Source: JBBRRP01 sp038251425
GTDB lineage: Bacteria; Myxococcota_A; Polyangia; Polyangiales; Polyangiaceae
DNA length: 64,000 nucleotides
Direction: 5' to 3'
Assembly (NCBI GenBank): GCA_038251425.1
Contig: JBBSBI010000003.1
Coordinates: forward strand, 21,551 to 85,550
Below the pieces are notes generated by a model. That model had not been told where the DNA came from. It ran no database searches and saw only the letters and a list, made by a program, of their open reading frames with translations. This document shows, piece after piece, positions 36,087-45,000 of this stretch (position 1 is its first letter; each line of letters opens with the position of its first letter). A program made the translations under genes and the position numbers.

Positions 36087-37604
36087 CTAAGCGAACATCT
36101 CCGTTACCCCGCCAGTGACCTCGCCGAAGGTATCCCCGGCGTAACCGACCGCGCGCATCGCACTGATCAATACCGACCCCGGATGCCGACCCCCTGTTGG
36201 GATATGCACGCCAGCTTTGAGCCCACCTGCGCGACCGGCTACCAGCAACACCATTTGCTCAACTGAATGCGTGGCGTTGAGCGACACGCCATCATTGAGC
36301 TGCGTCCCGTGACCGGCCTCAGGCATAAAGATGATGGCGCTGTTATCCAGCACGCTACCGGCGCCTTCAGGTGTGTTTTTGAGCTTGTCTACTAAGTACG
36401 CGTAGTGGCTGATATGCCACTGGAGGCACAGGCTGACGGGGAGCTGGCCTTTGTTGTTGGGATCGCCGTTGTGCCCGACTTCGTGCAGATCAGCCAATAT
36501 CGGATAGCCGAGGCCGTTGGTGATCGTGAACATGTTCATGTGAGATTGAAACACGGTGACCTGCAGGGTGGCTGAGCGCGTCAGGTCGCACACGAACGCC
36601 ATATGAATCAAATCGGCAAGTAATCGCGACCGTGTGTGCTCGTCGCTGTAACCCGTGTTCGTGCCGATCAAGTCTGAGCCTGAACCGGCATTAACCACCC
36701 CAGTGGCTGGGTCATCTCCCGGCTGGGCTGGAAGCTGACATTGGCCCGCGCTCGTCATCGGGCCCGCGGCGATCTTGGTTTCCAGGGCGCGCAGCTCATC
36801 GAAATGTTTACTCAACCGCAGCTTATCTGCGGCGCTCACCCGGTTGAGCAATGAATTACTTTTCACGAGAATGCTATCGAGCACGCTCTTTCGGGCTAGC
36901 TGATCGAAAACTTGCGCTGCTTGGGCTTGGTCGCCCATCGGTGTAAAATTCCCAAATAAGGCCTGATATGCAACCTTGGCGCTCACCTGAGCCTCGATCG
37001 CGCCATTCGCATCGTACGAGATGTACTGGCGCCCCGAGAAGGTACTCCCACTCAAATACCAAGAGGGCTGCGCACGATACACGAGTGAGCCCATCGGTGC
37101 TGCGGAGAGGCCGGCAACGATTTGATCAGAGGTGATCGACATCGCACGAAACGATGAGCTCATGGAACGCGTGCCACACAAAAGAGGGCTCGAACCTCCG
37201 CCATGGAAATCCCGATAGGCGCCAGCGGGGGGCACCACATTGCCCTCGGTGGAATTCTTATTGAACGGGATTTGAAGCCCGGAGAGCACGCTCACGTCGG
37301 CCTTCAGCGCCTCCAGCGGTTTGAGCGGCGTGGTCGTTGAGTAGCCAGCACCGACTTCTTTGGGGACGATAAAGTGACCTGCTTCAGTGGTGCGCACGCC
37401 CTTAATCACGAAGCTATCATCCTCCCAATTATCACCACCAATCGCCTGGCCAGCGAACACGATGCCGTAACGTTTAGGCAGAGCACCGCCCGACTGCGCC
37501 AGGGCCGTGCCGTGCGAATTCAGCATGCACTCAAGCACTGGCAGGCTCACGGCGATCCCACCAACACCTCGCAATACCGTCCTGCGGCTGACACGCTGGC
37601 TCAC
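36087..37604 (-). CDS. DUF1552 protein with Tat signal
   Basis: The N-terminus reads MSQRVSRRTVLRGVGGIAVSLPVLE, a twin-arginine signal (SRRTVLR), so a folded cofactor-bearing export is possible. The 505-residue body is of the DUF1552 type, with motifs such as RYGIVFAGQAIGGDNWE, GAYRDFHGGGSSPLLCG and IFMPEAGHGTQLNDG. Such genes are paired with DUF1587/1592/1588/1585 proteins in planctomycetes and myxobacteria, and that is the case here: its start overlaps the partner's stop by four bases. The function of the pair is not established; a periplasmic oxidoreductase-like complex is an inference. Confidence 0.88.
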   Translation of the reverse strand: MSQRVSRRTVLRGVGGIAVSLPVLECMLNSHGTALAQSGGALPKRYGIVFAGQAIGGDNWEDDSFVIKGVRTTEAGHFIVPKEVGAGYSTTTPLKPLEALKADVSVLSGLQIPFNKNSTEGNVVPPAGAYRDFHGGGSSPLLCGTRSMSSSFRAMSITSDQIVAGLSAAPMGSLVYRAQPSWYLSGSTFSGRQYISYDANGAIEAQVSAKVAYQALFGNFTPMGDQAQAAQVFDQLARKSVLDSILVKSNSLLNRVSAADKLRLSKHFDELRALETKIAAGPMTSAGQCQLPAQPGDDPATGVVNAGSGSDLIGTNTGYSDEHTRSRLLADLIHMAFVCDLTRSATLQVTVFQSHMNMFTITNGLGYPILADLHEVGHNGDPNNKGQLPVSLCLQWHISHYAYLVDKLKNTPEGAGSVLDNSAIIFMPEAGHGTQLNDGVSLNATHSVEQMVLLVAGRAGGLKAGVHIPTGGRHPGSVLISAMRAVGYAGDTFGEVTGGVTEMFA

Positions 37605-39319
37605 GGTGCCACCGCCTGCTTGGTTCCAAAATCGGTACTACCGACGTAATCCAATATCAAATCCTTGAAGGCAAATCCGCCCAGTCGGAAACGCTCCACC
37701 AGCGGCATCAAGAGCGCCAAATCTTCTGGGCGGCGTGCCCGACCCGACGCAAAGGCATTGAAATGCTGCACCATACACATCTCCACTTTTTGAGCGGCAA
37801 TGAGCTTCTCTGACAGCTCTTTCGGGCCGCTGAAGCTCCCCAAGACGGGCACGGTTCCCTGCCCGTTGATCGCACATTCAGGATGCCCGTCGTCGTGATC
37901 GCGATAGCGCCCGGCCATATCAAAATTCTCAAGGCCAAAACCGATCAGATCCATGCCCGCATGGCAGGCCGCGCAACTGGCGATTTCTCGGTGGGCCGCG
38001 TAGCGATCGATCTTGCAATTCGAGCGGGCACTCGTGGGAGCCTTGTCAACGTCCACTGCTGCGGGTGGCGGGGGAATGTCTTCGCACATCAGGCGCGTGC
38101 GCACCAAGATGCCACGCTGAGTTGGGCTGGTGTCCGAGAACTTACTGAATGCCGAAAGCACACTGCCCTGGGATAAGATCCCAGCTCGCTGGCTCGCAAC
38201 AGGATACGTCACCCACGCGGCACCTCCGGCCGGAGCTGGCAATCCATAGTGAGTCGCCAAGCTGGTGTCCAGATACGTCTCGTTGGACGAAAAGAGCGTT
38301 AGATACGAGCCTGATTCAAAGGCGGCCCGGTCAATCAAGCGATTCGTTTCCGAAACAAAAGCCGACGCCAGGGGTGCAGCTTGCGGTATCGCGCGGTATC
38401 CGAGCCACATGGCGTGAAAGCGGTACGCTTGGCTCTTTGCACGGGGGTCATTCAGAAGGCGCAACGCCTCCGTCTTCCGGCCAGGGCCATCGGCGAGCAG
38501 AGCATTTTCGGCGGCGCTGAGCAGTGGCTCATCCGGCATGCTGCCCCAGATCAGGTAAGAAAGGCGGGTTGCTGCTTCGAAACCTGTGAGGGTGAAACCG
38601 CCAGCTGTAGCCGTGGGCGCACCGATCTCAATGCGATATAGGAACTCTGGATCTTGGACGAAGCTGCGAATCGACAACTCAACTGCAGTATCGAACGTTG
38701 CCCCAACGGCAGGACCGTCGGTCTGCACCAGCGTCAGAATGGGCATGTAATGGTCGACCTCAGCGTCAGAAAATGTCCGTCTAAAAGCGCGCCGCCCAAG
38801 GCCCTTCACCACCTGCCGAAAGCAGACGCTATCTGCAACGCCATTCGGAACACACGGCACCAACTTGCCACGCAGCGTCGAGTCCCCGAGCGCACGTTTT
38901 GCCAGATCGGTGGCCATGGCCTCCAAGGTTTCGATCAACGCAGAAGATGCGCTTTGGTGTCCCGTATCGTTGTCGAAAGGTGTGAACTCATCCTCCGCCA
39001 AGCTGCGAGCGGCAGCGGCCGAGGTATCACCCAAAAGATCTCGGAGTGTGTTGTCGAGTTCGGCCCGCGAAAGCCTTCGCACCACGTCACCCGGGTTGGC
39101 CAAAGGAACAACGCCAGGTGACACAGGAACTGTTCCGGTTGCTGTTCCGCTAGGATCAGGAACCCCAGGCATGATGGTTCCAACGGGGTCCGGGGATCCG
39201 GGTAATGCCGCCCCAGAATTGCCATTGTTCGAGCCTGAGGTGCAGCCACTCAGAATGGCGAGCAACCCCAATAAGCTTGGCAGCCTGCAAACATTGAACG
39301 TCTGGACACGAAACGTCAT
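37601..39319 (-). CDS. DUF1587/DUF1595/DUF1592/DUF1588/DUF1585 lipoprotein with a CxxCH motif
   Basis: The ATG at 39319 gives a lipoprotein signal (MTFRVQTFNVCRLPSLLGLL, then lipobox LSGC). The domain order follows the family: DUF1587 (DVVRRLSRAELDNTLRDLLG), DUF1595 (GRRAFRRTFSDAEVDHY), DUF1592 (FVQDPEFLYRIEIGAPT, ATRLSYLIWGSMPDEPLL), DUF1588 (RAGILSQGSVLSAFS, SPTQRGILVRTRLMCEDIP) and DUF1585 at the C-terminus. Residues 449-453 read CAACH, the C-x2-C-H pattern of covalent heme c, so a cytochrome-like site is possible. The downstream DUF1552 gene overlaps by four bases. Surface or periplasmic electron transfer, or polymer oxidation, is the likely theme but unproven. Confidence 0.87.
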   Translation of the reverse strand: MTFRVQTFNVCRLPSLLGLLAILSGCTSGSNNGNSGAALPGSPDPVGTIMPGVPDPSGTATGTVPVSPGVVPLANPGDVVRRLSRAELDNTLRDLLGDTSAAAARSLAEDEFTPFDNDTGHQSASSALIETLEAMATDLAKRALGDSTLRGKLVPCVPNGVADSVCFRQVVKGLGRRAFRRTFSDAEVDHYMPILTLVQTDGPAVGATFDTAVELSIRSFVQDPEFLYRIEIGAPTATAGGFTLTGFEAATRLSYLIWGSMPDEPLLSAAENALLADGPGRKTEALRLLNDPRAKSQAYRFHAMWLGYRAIPQAAPLASAFVSETNRLIDRAAFESGSYLTLFSSNETYLDTSLATHYGLPAPAGGAAWVTYPVASQRAGILSQGSVLSAFSKFSDTSPTQRGILVRTRLMCEDIPPPPAAVDVDKAPTSARSNCKIDRYAAHREIASCAACHAGMDLIGFGLENFDMAGRYRDHDDGHPECAINGQGTVPVLGSFSGPKELSEKLIAAQKVEMCMVQHFNAFASGRARRPEDLALLMPLVERFRLGGFAFKDLILDYVGSTDFGTKQAVAP

Positions 39320-39499
39320 AGTCCCTCGCTCCCACATTCATCTCACGGATTCAGAACCTCTAGCAAGCCGTGCGAGGCTTGCTCAAGCCACTTTGAGCAG
39401 TCCGAATCGCACCCACTCGCACCCCACCTACAAGGTCGGCAAGTGGATAATCCACAATCAACACTCCAAAATTCAGCCTGAGTCGGGCAGAGTCTAGAA

Positions 39500-40384
39500 A
39501 TGGCCTCCTTAGAGAGTTTGAATCCGCAGAACCTCACGAATCGCTGGGAGAGAACGCTTGAAGTGTTCGCCAAGGAACGCATCACTCGCGCGGCCAGCGC
39601 GATGGCATTCGATCTTTTTTTGGCAACGATTCCAATGCTAGCGTTTGTTGGTTGGCTAACTGCAACGGTAATCAACGACCATCAAGCGAGCCTCCAGAGC
39701 ATTTCCTCGCTGTTGAATGTGACACCGGACCAGGTGCGCGGCGTTCTGACGTTGCAATTTCAGGCTTTTTCAGGGAAAGCTGCAGCCCCACTGTCTGCCC
39801 TCGGAGCGCTCTGGATGGCCTCCTCGGCGTTTCATACGCCACTTCGGGTTTTTGAAGAAACGACGCATGTGGTGAGGCGTTCGTGGGTGAAAAAACGATT
39901 GATCGCACTCAGCTGTGTGCTCGTCGGAACCGCTGCGTTGAGTCTCAGTGGATTTGTCACCGTTATGTTGTTGGGTGGCCCCGCGGAGTTAGTTGAGGTC
40001 ATGGTAGTGCGAATGACAGGCCAGCCGATCGCGTTGGCTTACGCGACGTCGCTCTTGGTAGCGCTGGCGACGGCGACCGGCCTATTGGCGGCCTTCTATC
40101 GCATCGCACTGCGCCGTCCCGGGTTTCAGCGTCGTGTCTGGCCTGGTGCGACGTTGGCGGTAGGAATCGGCGTGATCGCTTCGGTGGCGTTCGGCTACTA
40201 CGCCGCCCACCTGGCTCAATTCCGACTCTTTTATGGCAGCCTCGCGGCGGTGGCGATCACACTGGGCTGGCTTTGGGGTTGCTGTGTGGCCCTCCTGCTC
40301 GGCGCTGAGTTCAATGTCTTGCTCGAACGGAAGACTCCGAGCTACAAGACGCCGGCCAACGACCATGAAATCCTCACCTTCTGA
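39500..40384 (+). CDS. YihY/BrkB-family inner membrane protein
   Basis: A 294-residue membrane protein with six hydrophobic helices and the family pattern: ERITRAASAMAFDLFLATIPML near the start, then the ALGALWMASSAFHTPLRVFEETTHV region and the final SLAAVAITLGWLWGCCVALLLGAEFNVLLERK. The gene is predicted to encode an envelope integral protein of unknown function; earlier links of the family to ribonuclease BN are not supported. The last 20 bases overlap the RimB-like gene, so they are probably co-transcribed. Confidence 0.85.
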   Translation: MASLESLNPQNLTNRWERTLEVFAKERITRAASAMAFDLFLATIPMLAFVGWLTATVINDHQASLQSISSLLNVTPDQVRGVLTLQFQAFSGKAAAPLSALGALWMASSAFHTPLRVFEETTHVVRRSWVKKRLIALSCVLVGTAALSLSGFVTVMLLGGPAELVEVMVVRMTGQPIALAYATSLLVALATATGLLAAFYRIALRRPGFQRRVWPGATLAVGIGVIASVAFGYYAAHLAQFRLFYGSLAAVAITLGWLWGCCVALLLGAEFNVLLERKTPSYKTPANDHEILTF

Positions 40385-40838
40385 GCTCGTGATGGTTGGC
40401 TGGAGCGAGCGTGTCGCCCTGCCCGAATGGGGAGTGAAACGGCTTAAGGCCAAGATCGATACCGGCGCACGCACTTCAGCCGTGCACGTGGAAAATATTC
40501 GGCGCATGCGGGGCAACCGAATTGCCTTCGACGTGGTCACCGATAGCGATCCTGAAAAATGGATCCCGGTGGTCACGCGTCCAAGCCGCCGCTCCACAGT
40601 ACGGTCGAGCAACGGCCACGAAACTTTCCGCTATTTCGTCAAGACACAAATGGTGCTCGGAGGGATTCAGCTCGACATTGAGCTAAGCCTTGTGGATCGC
40701 GGCGACATGCGCTTTCGCATGTTGATCGGGAGAACCGCCCTCGCCGGACAGTTCATCGTGAACTGCGCGCATCGTATGATCACCCGCAAGCTGAAGTCCG
40801 CTAGGCTGAGCCAGCCTGCCGGTGGAAATCCCAAATGA
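40365..40838 (+). CDS. RimB/RimK-associated retropepsin-like aspartic protease
   Basis: The ATG at 40365 gives 157 residues (MKSSPSELVMVGWSERVALP), whereas the open frame from 40233 lies inside YihY and is not credible. The family motif KIDTGARTSAV places the catalytic Asp at residue 32, and the C-terminal MRFRMLIGRTALAGQFIVN is the second conserved strand of the retropepsin-like fold. COG4067 proteins of this kind sit beside rimK; in Pseudomonas the RimABK set controls poly-glutamate tailing of ribosomal protein S6, with RimB as the protease that counters the ligase. Its stop overlaps the rimK start (ATGA, four bases), which supports that pairing here. No RimA-like gene is present. Confidence 0.85.
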   Translation: MKSSPSELVMVGWSERVALPEWGVKRLKAKIDTGARTSAVHVENIRRMRGNRIAFDVVTDSDPEKWIPVVTRPSRRSTVRSSNGHETFRYFVKTQMVLGGIQLDIELSLVDRGDMRFRMLIGRTALAGQFIVNCAHRMITRKLKSARLSQPAGGNPK

Positions 40839-42052
40839 GAATCGCCATCTTATCTCGTAGCAGCAAGCTCTACAGCACGCGTCGCCTCAAGGAAGCTTGC
40901 GTGAAGCGTGGGCATCAGCCCGTCGTGTTGGATCCGATGCGCTTCTCGATTGATGTGGAGCAAGGGAGCCCTCAGCTCTATTTCAAGAGCCGGCAGGTGC
41001 GCCAGTTCGACGCGGTCATTCCACGCATTGGAGCTTCCATCACTTTTTTTGGCTGCGCCGTGGTTCGCCAATTCGAGCAAATGGGCGTATTTTGCGTGAA
41101 CCCGAGCCACAGCATCAGTGTGTCCCGCGACAAGCTGCGTAGCATTCAGGTTCTCAGCCGGCACCGCGTGGGCTTCCCGCGAACGATCTTCGTGAAGGAC
41201 AAGGGCTCGATTGTTGCCACGTTAGATCGCATCGGAATGCCGAGTGTGATCAAGTTGCTGGAAGGCACTCAAGGGATTGGGGTGATCCTCGCCGAAACAC
41301 GCAAAGTTGCCGAGGCTATCGTGGAAGCGTTGCAAGAGGGCGCCAAGCAACACGTGCTCGTCCAACGTTTTATCAGCGAGAGTCGCGGTCGGGATATTCG
41401 AGCGATCGTGTGTGGTGATCGGGTGATCGCCGCCATGCGGCGCGTCGCACAGGGCGATGAATTTCGCAGCAATCTGCACCGCGGTGGGATCACCGAGCCG
41501 ATCACGCTGGATCCGGAATATGAACGCACGGCGGTGCACGCTGCCCAAGTCTTAGGGCTGCGCTTTGCAGGCGTCGATATGCTGGAAGGGCATGAAGGGC
41601 CCCTGGTGATGGAAGTGAATTCAAGCCCCGGCCTCGAAGGCATTGAACATGCGAGTCAGATCGATGTCGCCGATGCGGTGATCCAGCTCATCGAGGAAGA
41701 AGTGCTGTTGCCCGAGGTTGATATCCGGCAGCGCCTCACGTTGCGCAATGGGTATGGCGTTACCGAGTTCAAGGTCTCCCCTGAATCCGAGCTGTGTGGA
41801 AAGAGCATTGATGCCTGTGGCCTTCGTGCACGCGACGTGGTGGTGCTCAGCATCGCACGCGAGAGTGTCACGATCCCCAATCCGAAGGACGACCACGTTA
41901 TCGCAGCCGGCGATACGCTGCTTTGCTACGGCAAGGTCCTCACCCTGCGCGGGCTGGTTCCTTCTCCACTTTCGCACCGTCCCAAGCGAGTGCGCAAGCT
42001 GAAGGCGCGCGGTGATAGCGTCCCTGCGAAGACGGCCAAGGCAGCAACCTGA
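40835..42052 (+). CDS. rimK: RimK-family glutamate ligase with C-terminal TrkA-C (RCK_C) domain
   Basis: An ATP-grasp ligase close to RimK: MRIAILSRSSKLYSTRRLKEA at the start, SVSRDKLRSIQVLSRHRVGFP and PSVIKLLEGTQGIGVILAE (ATP-grasp lid), QRFISESRGRDIRAIVCGD and MEVNSSPGLEGIE (metal and nucleotide residues). Classical RimK adds glutamates to ribosomal protein S6. The final 110 residues (LTLRNGYGVTEFKVSPESELCGKSIDACGLRARDVVVLSI) read as a TrkA-C domain, giving 405 rather than the usual 300 residues; such domains sense small nucleotides or ions. It follows the RimB-like protease with a four-base overlap and is convergent with mukB, eight bases apart. Confidence 0.88.
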   Translation: MRIAILSRSSKLYSTRRLKEACVKRGHQPVVLDPMRFSIDVEQGSPQLYFKSRQVRQFDAVIPRIGASITFFGCAVVRQFEQMGVFCVNPSHSISVSRDKLRSIQVLSRHRVGFPRTIFVKDKGSIVATLDRIGMPSVIKLLEGTQGIGVILAETRKVAEAIVEALQEGAKQHVLVQRFISESRGRDIRAIVCGDRVIAAMRRVAQGDEFRSNLHRGGITEPITLDPEYERTAVHAAQVLGLRFAGVDMLEGHEGPLVMEVNSSPGLEGIEHASQIDVADAVIQLIEEEVLLPEVDIRQRLTLRNGYGVTEFKVSPESELCGKSIDACGLRARDVVVLSIARESVTIPNPKDDHVIAAGDTLLCYGKVLTLRGLVPSPLSHRPKRVRKLKARGDSVPAKTAKAAT

Positions 42053-42060
42053 GTGAGCGG

Positions 42061-45000
42061 CTAAAAGTCAAAAAGTCGGCGCTGTTCCGGGCTCGCTGAA
42101 GGTGGAACCGACTCCGTTTCTTCAGGCGCTGAAGGCTCTGGGCTTGGATCGTGATCGCCACTCGCCTCGGGACTCACGAAAGCCTCCGTTTGCGGCTCCT
42201 CCTCCACCGCCGGCGGCCACTCTGGCAGGCTCGCACGCCTTCCAGTCACTAGCACTTCCTCCTTGCCATCGTCCGAAACACGACGCACCAGCCTGTACGT
42301 CGTGTTCTTCTCGGAATGAGCCACTTCGGGGGCAGCGATCAGTAACTGCAGATCCAAATTGGCGCAAAGATCGAATAGGATCGAGAGATTGTCTTGAGAG
42401 AGCCGATTGGCTTCATCCAAGAATAGGAACCTCAGGCAACCTTCAGTTCTCCGCGAACGGAGGAGATTGGCGTCGCGTTCCCACTCCGTCAGGATCACCA
42501 TCATGAGCGCTGCCCCCACGCCAATAGCCTCACCCGTCGAGACCTGGGTGGGATTCGCTGGCTCCCACGTGTCTTTGGTTTGGCGTCGCACTTCCACGCG
42601 CAGGTCGACATACTCGCGATAATCGAGCAGTTTTTGGCCCCCGGTGCGGCCTCCCCCGTAGCGCCGGAAAATCTCATCCATCGCTTCTTCGATTGGAAGA
42701 TCCGACTGAAACAGCAGCTCTTGGGCCGTCCCGGTGCGCAGTGCGCTCAGCACCTGATCCATGCGTTCCACGCGCCCGAGCTCCACGCGAATACCCGCGA
42801 TGCTGCCGAAGTGGACGCCCTCCAAGTACTGATTCAAGCGCCGCACCTGGCCAGAAGCTTTGCGCAACTGCACCTCAATGCTGCGTGCCACATCCTCGGA
42901 AGTTCCCCGCAAATCGGTCTCCTGCCGTTCGAGGCGACTTTCAAGGCGGCCGAGATCTGCACCCAGATGGCTCAAGGCCTCAAGCGGCTCCTCCACGTCG
43001 GAAACCTGTGGCGGCAGGCGGCGCCGCAGCCACTGTCGCACACTCAGCCAATCTTTTAGAAACTGCTCCCAAGGGGCGTCTTTTGAGCCGTGCTCTGGCA
43101 GACCCATGCCTTCAGCCAGCTCTTGCCCGCCGCGCGCAGCCTTCATGCGTTCCAACAGGAGCTCGCGTTTGCTTTTGGCTTCGGCCCAGAGCGTCGTGCT
43201 GCTGACCTCGGAAAGTTCGCTGGTTTCGCCAGCAGCCAGCGTATTGCCAAGGATCTGCGCGTTGCCCAACGCTTCGCGAAGCCGGGCTCCCGCAGCCTCT
43301 GCAGGCGCGCGCCCGTCCGTCTCCTTCTTTTCGGCGGCCTCTGCAGCGGTGAGTGCCCGTGTCGCTTGCTTCAAGTGCTCCTCACGCAGTGCCACTTCCT
43401 TGAGCAAGGCGCGTTCCTCAAGCTCAGCCGATTCCAGCGACTTTTTGCGCTGTTCTTCGGCACCATACGCGACGATCAAGGCCTGCTCGGAAAGGTCTTC
43501 GACTTGCTCAAGCGCGAGTTCGTCAGCGGCACGCTTCTTGTGCGCCGCCACAGCAAGTTTTTCTGCTGTTGCCCGCTGAAAGCCCTCTGTAAGACGCTCC
43601 CAAACGGTCTCGGTCTCCGCGAATTGCCGCTCGACCTCGGCCAGCGCCAGGCGGCTATTTTCGTGCTGGGCTTCAAGCTCGGGTACAAGCGCGGAATTGT
43701 CTTCCAGACTCCGCGGCGCGTCACGCCAAGATAGCGCGTGCTTCGATTGCGCGAGCTGTGAAAGGGCTTCCAAAAAAGCGAACAGAGCGTCCCGTTCGCG
43801 CTCCCACTCTGGCCTCTCCGTCTCCCAATTCTTGAGCTCGTCGGGTGACGCTGGCGGTGCAGCGAGCGAGTGGAGGTGCTGACGCAGTCTAGCCACTGCT
43901 GGCGCACTCACCGTGATCTTCAAACGAGCTTCGCGCGCTCTGGCCACCCGATTGCGAGCCGTCAAGACATCCGCCGGCTCAGCCGCTTTCTCGAGCAGCC
44001 AGGCCTCTGCGAGAAGCGGGCGTACACCGTTGGTCTTTTGTTGCAATGTTCGCAATTTATCGGCAATTTGGCTGAGTTCACGCCGACGCAGATCTTTCTG
44101 CTCCTCCGCCGTGAGCACTGCCGCCCTTGCCTCCAACTCCAACACGCTCGGATCACCGCGGCGCCAGAGATCGATTTCTTTCTCTAGAAACTCAAGCGCG
44201 CTCAAGGCGTCTTCGGCACGTGGCAGCCACAGCTCGAGGCTTTCTATCTGAGTTCCCAACTCCAGAGCTTCGGCCGCGGCCAACTCAGCTCGACGTTCAC
44301 GCGCTCGACGGCTGAGCGTCCCGGTGGCTTCGATGCGAGTCACACGAAGGCCAAATTCAGTCTCGACCACCACATCACCCCCGGATTGTCCGGGAAGCTC
44401 CCGAGAAACCAACTCGCCGAGTTCGGCCCCCGCCCTCACCAGCCACACCGTCGCCAACTCCCGATTTTCCGCAGTTAGCTTGGTGAGCGCTGCCTCTGGG
44501 TCCATCACGACCAGGGCATTGGCGAGGGGCCCGAGCTCTGCCTGAGTTTTGCACGCGGCATCCACGTCGAGCTCTTCAAAACGCTCGGCCAGCAATTCAC
44601 CATCCACCGCATCCCGAAGACGCAAGAGCTCACCATCACCTCCACCGGCCTGACCGACCAGGCTCGCCTCAAACAGCGCCTTTTCGCGCTCCGCCGACAA
44701 CCTTTCCAGGTCGCGGCGAATACGCCGCACTTCAGCGCGCAGGCTCTTCAGTTGCGTGGCGATAGTCTCGGCGTGTGCGGGAAGTGTTCCGACCACACTT
44801 TCGGCTCGTTTTAGCGCTAACGCCACCTGAGCGTAACGCGCGGCCAACTCCTCAAGTTGCTTCAAGGAACGCGCCGTCGTGTCCACAGCACGGCCAGCTT
44901 CCTCGGCTCGAAGCTCAGCTTCACGCGCGGTTTGTTCAAGGCCCAAGAGCTGTTCGTCAAGCGACCTCAGCACACCGGAAAGCACCGAAGGGTCGAGGGG

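Noticed and set aside
40233..40364. Longer start for the RimB-like protease
   Set aside because: The extra 44 codons lie entirely inside YihY in another frame and have no conserved residues; the ATG at 40365 gives the family's usual length.
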